Positions 6,808 to 13,913 of a stretch of DNA of 41,012 nucleotides are shown here, one piece after another (the first letter of the stretch is position 1; each line of letters starts with the position of its first letter). The notes under the pieces are model-generated. The model was not told the origin of the DNA. It did not search any database and saw only the letters and a program-made list of their open reading frames with translations. The stretch is from an uncultured Collinsella sp. Lineage in GTDB: Bacteria > Actinomycetota > Coriobacteriia > Coriobacteriales > Coriobacteriaceae. The translations under genes were made by a program, and so were the position numbers. The stretch lies in the NCBI GenBank assembly GCA_938023705.1, contig CALJDJ010000078.1, forward strand, positions 1-41,012, in the 5' to 3' direction.

Positions 6808-7974
6808 TTAAGCGGTGAAGGGGTGAATCGTCACGCCCTTAACCACGCGGTTGACCGTGCCGGTGGGGCTCGGCGTATCGGGCGTGTTGCCCACGCGCAC
6901 GGAGTTGAGCAGGCTGATAGCCTGGGCAAACATCACGAACGGCAGGGCAAGGTAGCCCTCGGGAAGTGCCTCGTAGCCCTTAAAGGTGAAGGACTCACCC
7001 TCATAGACGGTGGCACCTTCCTGCTGAACGGCGATGGTGTGCTGAGCGATCTCGTCGCCACCGATCTCGTTGAGGATGTCGATGTCGTACTGACGGGTGT
7101 AGGCGTCGTTGTTGACGAACACGAAGACGAGCGTCTTATCGTCGACGAAGGACTTAGGTCCGTGACGATAGCCCATGGAGGTGTCGTAGGAAGTAGCGAC
7201 CAGACCGTGAGCGAGCTCGAGGATCTTGAGCTGGCTCTCCTGGGCAAGGCCACCGAAGGAGCCAGAACCCAAGTAGGTCACGCGGTTGAAGTCGCCAGCC
7301 AGGTAATCGGCGATCTCGGGCTCACGGGAGATGACCTCCTCGCCCATCTTGGCGATGGTCTCGACCCACTCGGCCTTCTGCTCGTCAGAGGCAGTGTCGA
7401 AAATAAGGGTGGAGAGCAGGGTCATGCAGGAATAAGAACCGGTCATGGCGAAGCCCTTGTCGTTGGCGCGCGGAATGAGCAGCGTCAGCGCGTTGGGATC
7501 ATCGGCAGACTCGACGGCGAGCTTGCCCTCGGGAGCGCAGGTGATGTTGAGGAACTTGACGTTGTGGACGAGCTCCTTGGCAACGGCAACGGCGGCAAGG
7601 CTCTCGGGGCTGTTGCCAGAGCGGGCAAAGGAAACCACGAGTGTGGGATCCTCGGCGCGCAGGAAGTCGCGCGGGGCGCTCACGATGTCGGTCGTGGCGA
7701 TGGGCTTAAAGTCGTAGAGATCAGTGTTGCCAGCGTGACGCAGGTACGGGGCGCAGGTATCGCCAACGTAGTCGGACGTACCGGCACCAGTGAAGACAAC
7801 GGACAGACGGCCCTCGCCCATAGCGCAAGCCTCGGCCAGGAAGGCCTCGATGGCCTCCTTGTTCTCGCGATAGATGTTGAGCGTATCACGCCAAAGCTCG
7901 GGCTGCTGAGCAATCTCGGCCGTGGTGATCTGGGCGCCGAGCTCGGTGAGCTCCTCGACACTCTTCTCGAACAT
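6808..7974 (-). CDS. agaS: AgaS-type galactosamine-6-phosphate deaminase/isomerase (SIS domain)
   Basis: 388 aa with two SIS (sugar isomerase) domains, roughly residues 50-200 and 215-370. FTGAGTSDY near 61 and SFARSGNSPES near 115 are the phosphosugar-binding loops of the first domain, and GYRHGPKSF near 268 is characteristic of the AgaS group. AgaS converts galactosamine-6-phosphate to tagatose-6-phosphate and ammonia in the cytoplasm. It links NagA upstream in the pathway to the LacC-type kinase downstream. The ATG follows GAGAGAGG. A palindrome matching the PTS-operon motif (8036-8049) and a TATAAT (8014-8019, minus strand) lie just upstream, so control by the adjacent GntR protein is likely. 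A GlmS- or FrlB-like function is less likely given the neighbours. Confidence 0.92.
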   Translation of the reverse strand: MFEKSVEELTELGAQITTAEIAQQPELWRDTLNIYRENKEAIEAFLAEACAMGEGRLSVVFTGAGTSDYVGDTCAPYLRHAGNTDLYDFKPIATTDIVSAPRDFLRAEDPTLVVSFARSGNSPESLAAVAVAKELVHNVKFLNITCAPEGKLAVESADDPNALTLLIPRANDKGFAMTGSYSCMTLLSTLIFDTASDEQKAEWVETIAKMGEEVISREPEIADYLAGDFNRVTYLGSGSFGGLAQESQLKILELAHGLVATSYDTSMGYRHGPKSFVDDKTLVFVFVNNDAYTRQYDIDILNEIGGDEIAQHTIAVQQEGATVYEGESFTFKGYEALPEGYLALPFVMFAQAISLLNSVRVGNTPDTPSPTGTVNRVVKGVTIHPFTA

Positions 7975-8013
7975 TTCTAATACCTCTCTCTAGAAGTAAT
8001 CCTCTGACGTGCA

Positions 8014-8049
8014 ATTATACACTTCGGTTGGTTATCTGGTAGTAACCAG
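8014..8049 (-). promoter_or_regulatory. Putative agaS promoter with GntR operator CTGGT-N4-ACCAG
   Basis: A perfect palindrome CTGGTAGTAACCAG spans 8036-8049. On the minus strand TATAAT (8019-8014) lies just downstream, which would place the palindrome over the -35 region of agaS. The core CTGGTAGTAACCA recurs at 12329-12341 upstream of the PTS operon. HutC-type GntR proteins bind such symmetric sites. That the gntR product at 8089 is the binder is inference. Confidence 0.7.
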
Positions 8050-8088
8050 TTAAATGCAAAGAATCACCATATGGAAACGATGTGGACA

Positions 8089-8820
8089 CTAGTTGCTACG
8101 CTGGTGGTAAACCTTGTATTTAAACTGATCGGCACGAGCAACCGAGAGTGTATACTCCACAACCTCGTTTGACTCGTTATACGTAGTCCTGACCAAATCG
8201 AGCACAGGCGAGCCCTCGACAATTCCCAAAAGGTGGGCGTCGGTGGGACGGGCTATGCTCGCATAGAACTCCTCTTCAGCCACGCGTATCTTTTGCTGAA
8301 AGTCTTGCTCAATCACATCGTAAAGCGGCTTGCGCTCCAGCAGCGGTCGCTTTAGGGACAGAAATTGACGAACCGGTAGATAGCTGCGTTCGACCATCAT
8401 GGGCATGTTGTCGGCAGAACGAAGGCGCTTAAGCTTAAAAATGCGATCACCGATACGCAATCCCATATGCTCGGCCAGATTCTTATCGGCCTCCATCTCG
8501 CAAAACTCGAGAATCGTGGTCTCGGGGTCGCGACCCATCGCGCGCATCTGCTCGGTAAAGCTGTAGGACTGCATAAGATTGGTTGCCTTTGCCGAACGGT
8601 CGGTCACAAAGGTACCGCGACCGTGCTGCCGAACCACCAGTCCTAAACGTTCCAGTTCCTGCAGAGCCAGGCGTACCGTAGTGCGCGAGAGACCATAGCG
8701 CTCCGAAAGTTCGCGCTCGGAAGGAATCATGTCACCGGCGCGATATTCATGGTCAATCTTTTCGGTCAGAATATCGACCAGCTGATCGTACAGCGGTTGC
8801 TTACGCGCTCCGATCGCCAT
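8089..8820 (-). CDS. GntR-family (HutC subfamily) transcriptional regulator of the amino-sugar cluster
   Basis: 243 aa. An N-terminal winged helix-turn-helix (residues about 10-75, with MIPSERELSERYGLSRTTVR as recognition region and RQHGRGTFV as wing) is followed by a UTRA ligand domain (about 95-235). This architecture is that of NagR/DasR and AgaR-like HutC-subfamily repressors, which respond to amino-sugar phosphates. The gene sits between the PTS operon terminator and agaS on the same strand, and a matching palindrome lies in front of both agaS and the PTS operon. GGGAGG supports the ATG. The expected role is repression of uptake and catabolism until a pathway phosphosugar binds; the effector is not known from sequence. 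Confidence 0.9.
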   Translation of the reverse strand: MAIGARKQPLYDQLVDILTEKIDHEYRAGDMIPSERELSERYGLSRTTVRLALQELERLGLVVRQHGRGTFVTDRSAKATNLMQSYSFTEQMRAMGRDPETTILEFCEMEADKNLAEHMGLRIGDRIFKLKRLRSADNMPMMVERSYLPVRQFLSLKRPLLERKPLYDVIEQDFQQKIRVAEEEFYASIARPTDAHLLGIVEGSPVLDLVRTTYNESNEVVEYTLSVARADQFKYKVYHQRSN

Positions 8821-8905
8821 CCTATCCTCCCTTTTGCTCGAATTCGGCTAACTACCTAGGGTGTTAAGCATTATCAGTCCGCAACACCCGAATCATCAAG
8901 AAAAC

Positions 8906-8939
8906 AAAAGCCGCGCGCTCTTTCGAGCACGCGGCTTTT
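8906..8939 (-). terminator. Terminator of the PTS operon
   Basis: Stem AAAAGCCGCG/CGCGGCTTTT (8906-8915 with 8930-8939) extended by GCTC/GAGC after one mismatch, loop TTTC. On the minus strand it runs into TTTTGTTTTC. It lies between the IID stop and the gntR start. Confidence 0.9.
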
Positions 8940-9005
8940 AACATACACATGGCTTAAGGGGTCGGGGTGTGAGCCGCGTAGGGACACACCCCTCAAGCTA
9001 GAGCC

Positions 9006-10088
9006 TTACCAGATGCTCGGCCAGAGACCAAGCGGGCCAGCGCCCAGGATGCCCAGGACGAAGAGCAGCAGAATGCCCTTGGTCGGGGTCCAGCTGTGCT
9101 TAGCGAACATGTAGTAAAGCAGCAGCGTAAGCATAAGCGGGACGAGCTTCGGGACGATGGTGTTGAGGGTGTCGGCAACGGAGAAGTTGACCGGATCCTC
9201 GGTGACGGTGCCGTAGGTAACGGACTCCATGCCGTTGCCCAGATCGGTGACGCCGCACTCGACAGCGTTGCCGTCGGCATCGGAAGCGGTGAGGGCGTTG
9301 CCGTCCTCATCGGTCATGGCGATGGTACCGGCCTCAGCGGTCTCGGTATCGATGCCCTCCATACCGGTGAAGTTCTCGGCCTCCTTCTCGGAGACGATCA
9401 CGGTAGTAGCGGAGAGGCCACGGGTGGTGCCGTTGGGGATCTGGAGGTTGATCTGGGTGCCACCCATGGTGACGACCAGGCAACCGACGACGAAGACGCC
9501 CATGATGGAAGCGGCACGCGTGAAGGCCTGCATGTTGGCAGTCAGAGCGTCAATAGCGCTGGTGCCAAGCTTGTAGGACCAGTTCATGAGCCAGAAGCGC
9601 AGAGCGAACTGGACGACGTTGAAGATCACCAGGAAGATGATCGGCGCAGCGGCGTTGCCGTTGATGGCCATGTTGGAGGTGATGCCGGCCGTGATAGGCA
9701 CGAGCGTCAGCCAGAACAGGGCGTCACCGATACCACCGAGCGGGCCCATTGCGGCGACGCGGACGGCGCGGATTGTGGGGATGTCAACCTTGTTCTGCTC
9801 GAGCGAAAGCACGATACCCATAACAAAGGTGACGAGGAACGGGTGGGTGTTGAAGAACTCCAGGTTGTGGCTCATGGAAGCCGCGAGGTCGTTCTTGTTG
9901 GTGTGGATCTTCTCCAGACCGGGGATGATGGAGTAAAGCCAGCCAGCGGCCTGCATGCGCTCGTAGTTGAACGATGCCTGCAGGAAGCAGGAGCGCCAAG
10001 CCATCTTGTTGAGGGTCTTCTGGTCGAGCTGCGGAGCAGGAGTGAGATCCTCGTAGTGCTCCGGGATCACATACTCATTAGATGCCAT
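9006..10088 (-). CDS. PTS mannose/GalNAc-family IID component with acidic insertion
   Basis: 360 aa membrane subunit that, with IIC, forms the sugar channel. The family core is clear: the amphipathic N-terminal half with LEFFNTHPFLVTFVMG (near 76-91), the MGPLGGIGDALFW signature (114-126), and C-terminal membrane helices ending in GPLGLWPSIW. Family members are usually about 265-300 aa. The excess here lies at about residues 218-302, an Asp/Glu/Thr/Gly-rich stretch placed just before the last membrane helices. The start ATG (10086-10088) follows GGAGGTGA and overlaps the end of the IIC gene by 11 bases, so translation is probably coupled. An in-frame codon further upstream at 10121 is less likely. 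It is the last gene of the operon, before the terminator at 8906-8939. Confidence 0.93.
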   Translation of the reverse strand: MASNEYVIPEHYEDLTPAPQLDQKTLNKMAWRSCFLQASFNYERMQAAGWLYSIIPGLEKIHTNKNDLAASMSHNLEFFNTHPFLVTFVMGIVLSLEQNKVDIPTIRAVRVAAMGPLGGIGDALFWLTLVPITAGITSNMAINGNAAAPIIFLVIFNVVQFALRFWLMNWSYKLGTSAIDALTANMQAFTRAASIMGVFVVGCLVVTMGGTQINLQIPNGTTRGLSATTVIVSEKEAENFTGMEGIDTETAEAGTIAMTDEDGNALTASDADGNAVECGVTDLGNGMESVTYGTVTEDPVNFSVADTLNTIVPKLVPLMLTLLLYYMFAKHSWTPTKGILLLFVLGILGAGPLGLWPSIW

Positions 10089-10878
10089 CTTCGAAGTCAC
10101 CTCCGTCAGAAACAGCTGCACCCTTCAGCTCGGTCTGCTGCTGGAAGTCCCAGAAAGCGATGCCGAAGCCGATGAGAGCGAGGATGAGCAGGGCAGGGGT
10201 TGCCAGAGAATCGTTGGCAACGGTGATGAGCGCGAGGCCAAAGCCCATGAGGAAGAAGCCCCACATATCGCGGTTCATCATAACCTTGAGCAGGACGGCG
10301 AAGCCGACGAAGCGCATCATGCCGCCTGCAGCGGACAGACCGGTCTGCAGCCAAGTCGGGATGGCGGAAGCGATGGTCTGACCGATGGTGGCGCCAGCGA
10401 TGAAGAACAGGGTGACGACGACAGCGAAGATCAGGCCGAGCAGAGCCATGGCGAAGTAGTTCAGACGCTCGATACCCTTGGTGTCAGCGTTGTGAGCCAT
10501 GTTGTCCGCAGAGGACATGAGCGGCGACATAAGCGTGAAGACCAGGGTAACGCCGAGCTGACCAAGCAGAGCGAACGGAATGGCAAGGCCGACTGCCGCG
10601 TTGGGCTCGAGGCCCGTAGCAATAGCGAGAATGGCTGCCATGATGCCGCCGATGACGGCGTTAGGCGGCTGAGCGCCTCCGATCGGCATGTTGCCGATCG
10701 TCATGAGCTGATAAGTACCACCCACGAGAAGACCGGTGTTGAGGTCGCCAAGGATAAGACCGATGACGGCGCCGGTGACGATGGGCTGATAGAGAGACTC
10801 GAGGAAGTTGAACTGGTCGATTGCCGCGACGAACGTGACGATGAAGACCAGAGCGACCTGGATGATCGAGTATTCCAT
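10078..10878 (-). CDS. PTS mannose/GalNAc-family IIC component (permease)
   Basis: 266 aa, the usual length for mannose-family IIC, with multiple membrane helices. The segment VTGAVIGLILGDLNTGLLVG (residues about 35-54) and the following QLMTIGNMPIGGAQPPNAV are typical of the family's sugar-binding region. It forms the translocation channel together with IID. CTCCTCC on the plus strand (AGGAGG-type site) precedes its ATG. Position between IIB and IID is the standard operon order. Substrate assignment to N-acetylgalactosamine or a related amino sugar rests on agaS, nagA and the kinase nearby, not on residues in this protein. Confidence 0.94.
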   Translation of the reverse strand: MEYSIIQVALVFIVTFVAAIDQFNFLESLYQPIVTGAVIGLILGDLNTGLLVGGTYQLMTIGNMPIGGAQPPNAVIGGIMAAILAIATGLEPNAAVGLAIPFALLGQLGVTLVFTLMSPLMSSADNMAHNADTKGIERLNYFAMALLGLIFAVVVTLFFIAGATIGQTIASAIPTWLQTGLSAAGGMMRFVGFAVLLKVMMNRDMWGFFLMGFGLALITVANDSLATPALLILALIGFGIAFWDFQQQTELKGAAVSDGGDFEDGI

Positions 10879-10930
10879 CTTGCTCCTCCTTTCAAAATGT
10901 ATGTACGCACTTTGGATTTCACGTACAGAA

Positions 10931-10952
10931 TGTCAGGGTTTCATTCCTGACA
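10931..10952 (-). other. Intercistronic hairpin between IIB and IIC
   Basis: TGTCAGG and CCTGACA (7 bp, 8-nt loop) form a hairpin within the 90-base gap between the IIB stop and IIC start. There is no T-run after it. It could be an mRNA-stability or attenuation element. Confidence 0.45.
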
Positions 10953-10968
10953 ACGTGGATCATGAGGA

Positions 10969-11451
10969 TTACGAGAAGAGCTTGCTCGTGTCCTCAACAG
11001 GCGTGCTCGGAACGCGCCTGATCTCCAACTCCACCCCCAATTCCTGCAGCTCTTTAAACGCAGCGACATCCTCGTCGTTAACTGCGACGGAGGTGGCGAC
11101 TTGGCGCTTTCCTTCCGACATGTGCATGTTGCCGATGTTTACCTTCTTTATAGGCACACCGCCCTTGACGAGCGTAAGCACGTCTTCCGGTGTTTCGGCC
11201 ACGATGAAGATCTTCTGGCGCGGGCTCGCCTTGCCAATGACGTCGATGGTCTTCTGCAGGGAGAAGAAACGCGTAGCGACGCCGGCGGGAGCGGCCATCT
11301 TCATGAGGTTCTGGCGCATGGTGTTGGTCGACACATCGTCGTTGGCGACGAGGATAAGGTTGGAGCCCAGGGTGGAGTTCCACTGGGTAGCGACCTGACC
11401 ATGGACCAGTCGGTTATCGATGCGGGTAAGAAGAATGTTGGGTTCTGCCAT
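10969..11451 (-). CDS. PTS mannose/GalNAc-family IIB component
   Basis: 160 aa cytoplasmic phosphotransfer domain. The active-site histidine is His17 in LTRIDNRLVHGQVATQW. Other family landmarks are TRFFSLQKTID near 64, LVKGGVPIKKVNIGNMH near 94-110 and EGKR. It accepts phosphate from the IIA protein encoded upstream and transfers it to sugar bound by IIC/IID. The gene is in the order IIA-yajC-IIB-IIC-IID. GGAAG precedes the ATG. It is the intact counterpart of the Tyr-substituted copy at 107-589, and the two proteins align without large gaps over their whole length. Confidence 0.95.
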   Translation of the reverse strand: MAEPNILLTRIDNRLVHGQVATQWNSTLGSNLILVANDDVSTNTMRQNLMKMAAPAGVATRFFSLQKTIDVIGKASPRQKIFIVAETPEDVLTLVKGGVPIKKVNIGNMHMSEGKRQVATSVAVNDEDVAAFKELQELGVELEIRRVPSTPVEDTSKLFS

Positions 11452-11487
11452 GTTGATCAGCTTCCTTTCGTTATTTGCTGACGACAG

Positions 11488-11769
11488 TTACTTGATCTCC
11501 TGAATCGCGTAACGCGAAACATCTACGACGGCACCGGATCGGACTTTAATCTGGACCTTTTCGCCTTCGATGCCCTTGACGGTTCCGTAGATACCGCCGG
11601 CGAAAAGAACCTCCTGACCCGGCTTGAGCTCGGTGTGCAGCTCCTTGAAGTACTTCTGCTTCTTCTTCATGTTGATTTGCGACCAGATGGTGTAAATCAA
11701 GCCCATGATGACAAGCAGGCCTAAAAGGGCGACCGAGGAGCTCAGAACACTGGCTCCGAAATCGGCCAT
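11488..11769 (-). CDS. yajC: YajC-family membrane protein within the PTS operon
   Basis: 93 aa with one membrane helix (about residues 12-30), then a basic segment (NMKKKQKYFKELHTELKPGQ) and the YajC hallmark VLFAGGIYGTVKGIEGEKV. YajC is an accessory subunit of the SecDF-YajC complex of the Sec translocase. Here its gene is embedded in a sugar PTS operon: its ATG overlaps the IIA stop codon (TAATG), so the two are translationally coupled. yajC-like genes in mannose-family PTS operons are known from streptococcal glycosaminoglycan loci. Whether it serves Sec or helps assemble the IIC/IID membrane complex is open. No secD or secF gene is in the window. Confidence 0.88.
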   Translation of the reverse strand: MADFGASVLSSSVALLGLLVIMGLIYTIWSQINMKKKQKYFKELHTELKPGQEVLFAGGIYGTVKGIEGEKVQIKVRSGAVVDVSRYAIQEIK

Positions 11770-12212
11770 TAGATGCCGTCCTCGTCGCCGAAGATATCCT
11801 CTTCCTCGGCACCAGCGACGGAAGCGACCGTCTGGGCGGTGATGCCCGTCTGGCCAACGGTCACGGCCTGCTCGCCGAGCTCGGCGAGCGTTGCGTTGCC
11901 GCGGAGGAACAGAAGCTCAATAACCATGGGAAGGTTAGTTCCAGTCAGAATCTCGACGTTGTCGACATCCTGGGCAATCATCATTGCCTGGTTGAACGGG
12001 GTACCACCAAGCAGGTCGGTAAAGACGAGCACGCCATCGCACTCCTCGCGCATGGCGGTAATAGCGGCGCGGAGATCCTCACCGTAGGAAGCAGCCTGGT
12101 CGCCCTCAAAAGGAACGACGGTAAAAGCGGGCTGGTCGCCAGCGACCATAGCGATAGCGCTTGCGAGGCCGGGTGCGAACTGTCCATGACCGGTAAGAAT
12201 AAAGCCAACCAT
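11769..12212 (-). CDS. PTS mannose/GalNAc-family IIA component
   Basis: 147 aa. The phospho-accepting His9 lies in VGFILTGHGQFAPGL, and VLVFTDLLGGTPFNQA near residue 62-77 is the conserved EIIA-Man signature. It receives phosphate from HPr and donates it to IIB. It is the first gene of the operon; GGAAGGGA precedes its ATG. The C-terminus ends in an acidic tail (EEEDIFGDEDG) after a short linker. Upstream lies a long regulatory region with CTGGT/ACCAG motifs. No HPr or Enzyme I genes are in the window. Confidence 0.95.
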   Translation of the reverse strand: MVGFILTGHGQFAPGLASAIAMVAGDQPAFTVVPFEGDQAASYGEDLRAAITAMREECDGVLVFTDLLGGTPFNQAMMIAQDVDNVEILTGTNLPMVIELLFLRGNATLAELGEQAVTVGQTGITAQTVASVAGAEEEDIFGDEDGI

Positions 12213-12312
12213 TCAAATTTCCCTTCCGAAGGTGTGTACGATCTGAGTCCGATGATGTTCGGAAGCCAACGGGCAATCGCCCTTAAAGCTTCTTGGAAAG
12301 CGTTCTTTGAGA

Positions 12313-12342
12313 ACCAGTGGTCTCTCAACTGGTAGTAACCAC
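12313..12342 (-). promoter_or_regulatory. Putative GntR operator pair upstream of the PTS operon
   Basis: CTGGTAGTAACCAC (12329-12342) shares 13 consecutive bases with the palindrome in front of agaS. Directly beside it, ACCAGTGGT (12314-12322) forms the centre of the inverted repeat GAGAACCAGTGGTCTCTC. The pair lies about 100-130 bases before the IIA start. Confidence 0.65.
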
Positions 12343-12634
12343 GTGACGTGTTGTTGTCACTATATCACCCCAGAAGAGGTCGCTTTCGTTGATTCATACA
12401 GTAAAACGTTTTTGCACCGTTCACGGTGATAAATCGACCGTTTACCGCTCATTAACACTTCTACCTGCAGTTTTGAAACCGTTTCGAAATGCTTTGGCAA
12501 AAGATCACAACTATTTTCGTGTCTAAACAACACAGGGTGGCTAAATATAGCGTGTAAAAAAGTGCAGGTCATTATGAAGATTTGTGAATTGGTCTTTTTG
12601 ACTTAATACCAGTTAGAACCAGTTTAGAAATTAT

Positions 12635-12664
12635 CGGTGAACGGTAGTTTTCGACCGTTCACCG
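12635..12664. promoter_or_regulatory. Perfect 11-bp inverted repeat CGGTGAACGGT/ACCGTTCACCG
   Basis: The arms at 12635-12645 and 12654-12664 are perfect complements with an 8-nt spacer. Related half-sites occur about 220 bases away, in CACCGTTCACGGTG (12415-12428) and CGACCGTTTACCG. The repeats suggest binding sites for one regulator acting on one or both divergent genes. Confidence 0.55.
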
Positions 12665-12913
12665 ATTATTTGCAATCGTTTACGGCCGTTTTCCCGGATG
12701 AATTGAGGATACCCGATGAAGCACTTGCGCGGTTGCAGGATATTTCGATACTCGTCCATCCCCCGCGCGCCAAACTCCCACTCCCTGAATGTGCCATAAG
12801 CTCTCGCAATTCGTCTCTCATATATTACTTACTCTAATCTGTAATTGTTTATCGTTTATCATTAAGTATGATATAAGATACAAGTATCATCAAAGACATT
12901 GGTTGGAGGAGCT

Positions 12914-13552
12914 ATGATCCGCTGGAACGTATCCAAATCGAATGAAGCCATCAACCGTGAACAGGCAATAGCCAATCTGAGGAAGCTCACTCGCTACTGC
13001 AAATGGGCCACAATCTGCACCGCCGTGGCGCTCGCTCTGGGACTCCTCGCAGTCATTGCAATCTACGATCTACTCATATTGCCTAGCCTCTCCCAAGGGT
13101 TCTGTCTCCAATCCGTAGAGCTTGAGGCTGGCGAAGGGCCAATTCTCGCTCTCGTCGGCGCCGATGAGCACACCCCTCTTATGCTTGTCGCGCACGACGG
13201 TCATACTGCCATAGGGAGCGCCATGATGACATGCCTTGCGTTTGCCATCGTGCTAAGCGCATACAGGTTTTTCTCCGCCATTGAAAAGGCGGGCAGGCCC
13301 TTTGACCTCGAATGCATCCGCATACTACGTCAAGTAGGACATTTGTTCCTTATTGGCGGCGTTGCTGTGAAGCTTCTTGGTGCCATAGTCACGGGGCTGA
13401 TACTCTCAGGATTTGGCGGCAACTTTACGGATGCGCTTGGCGGCCAGCACCTCGACCTCTCTATGGTCTTTGCAGGCCTGATTATTAGCCTGATTGCCAG
13501 CATCTTCCAGTACGGGTGTATCCTGCAAAAACAAGATGACGAGTTGCTCTAG
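12914..13552 (+). CDS. DUF2975 family membrane protein
   Basis: 212 aa with four predicted membrane helices (about residues 35-60, 98-120, 142-165 and 180-200), separated by a longer extracytoplasmic loop after helix 1. This layout and the cytoplasmic FFSAIEKAGRPFDLECIRIL stretch between helices 2 and 3 fit DUF2975. The ATG at 12914 follows GGAGGAG; a TTG five codons upstream lacks a site. The small XRE regulator starts 10 bases after its stop, the usual partner gene of DUF2975 proteins. Function is unknown; such pairs are often assumed to be involved in membrane-linked regulation. Confidence 0.85.
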   Translation: MIRWNVSKSNEAINREQAIANLRKLTRYCKWATICTAVALALGLLAVIAIYDLLILPSLSQGFCLQSVELEAGEGPILALVGADEHTPLMLVAHDGHTAIGSAMMTCLAFAIVLSAYRFFSAIEKAGRPFDLECIRILRQVGHLFLIGGVAVKLLGAIVTGLILSGFGGNFTDALGGQHLDLSMVFAGLIISLIASIFQYGCILQKQDDELL

Positions 13553-13562
13553 GGGGGAATCC

Positions 13563-13802
13563 ATGATTATTCTGCGGCTCGACCGCATGCTTGCCGAACG
13601 CAAGATTTCATCCAAAGATCTTGCGGAACGCGTGGGTATCTCCCAGGTCAATATGTCGCGTATCAAGACGGGCAAGGTTTCTGCCGTGCGCTTTTCAACT
13701 CTTGACGCGATATGCCGGGCACTCGACTGCCAACCGGGCGATGTTCTGGAATACATACCTGACGATGAAGCCGATAGCCTCTTTGGACTTAAAGATGAAT
13801 AG
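13563..13802 (+). CDS. YozG-like XRE-family transcriptional regulator
   Basis: 79 aa, almost only a Cro/C1 helix-turn-helix: MIILRLDRMLAERKISSKDL, the turn and recognition helix ERVGISQVNMSRIKTG, and the closing LDAICRALDCQPGDVLEY. This is the YozG group, commonly found next to DUF2975 membrane proteins, as here. GGGGGGAA precedes the ATG and the upstream gene ends 10 bases before it, so they form one transcript. It is likely a DNA-binding autoregulator of the pair, perhaps using the palindromes at 12415-12664. Confidence 0.9.
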   Translation: MIILRLDRMLAERKISSKDLAERVGISQVNMSRIKTGKVSAVRFSTLDAICRALDCQPGDVLEYIPDDEADSLFGLKDE

Positions 13803-13835
13803 CCATAATTAAGCCGCCAATCACGCCCTCAACGC

Positions 13836-13870
13836 AAAAAGCCCGCCAGAACGATGCGTTCTAGCGGGCT
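13836..13870 (-). terminator. Terminator downstream of the SurA_N-like gene
   Basis: Stem AGCCCGC/GCGGGCT (13840-13846 with 13864-13870), continuing after one mismatch as AGAACG/CGTTCT around a 3-nt loop. On the minus strand it runs into TTTTTG. It lies between convergent genes. Confidence 0.9.
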
Positions 13871-13913
13871 CAATCAGATATTTCGACTTCGTGCTCGAAA
13901 GCTCGGGCAACCT

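Larger units (their letters stand above)
12213..12913. other. 700-base intergenic region with several palindromes, divergent promoters expected
   Basis: No credible gene is visible. The region separates the minus-strand PTS operon from the plus-strand DUF2975 gene and is A/T-rich. It contains the CTGGT/ACCAG motifs (12313-12342), CACCGTTCACGGTG (12415-12428), GAAACCGTTTC (12475-12485, resembling LacI-family sites), a direct repeat ACCAGTTAGA/ACCAGTTTAGA (12608-12628), and an 11-bp inverted repeat at 12635-12664. CGACCGTTTACCG and CGACCGTTCACCG occur at about 12435 and 12652. A regulatory function is inferred. Confidence 0.65.

Noticed and set aside
12637..12837. 66-aa plus-strand ORF in the PTS/DUF2975 intergenic region
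   Set aside because: It starts within a perfect inverted repeat, has no ribosome binding site and no recognisable family.
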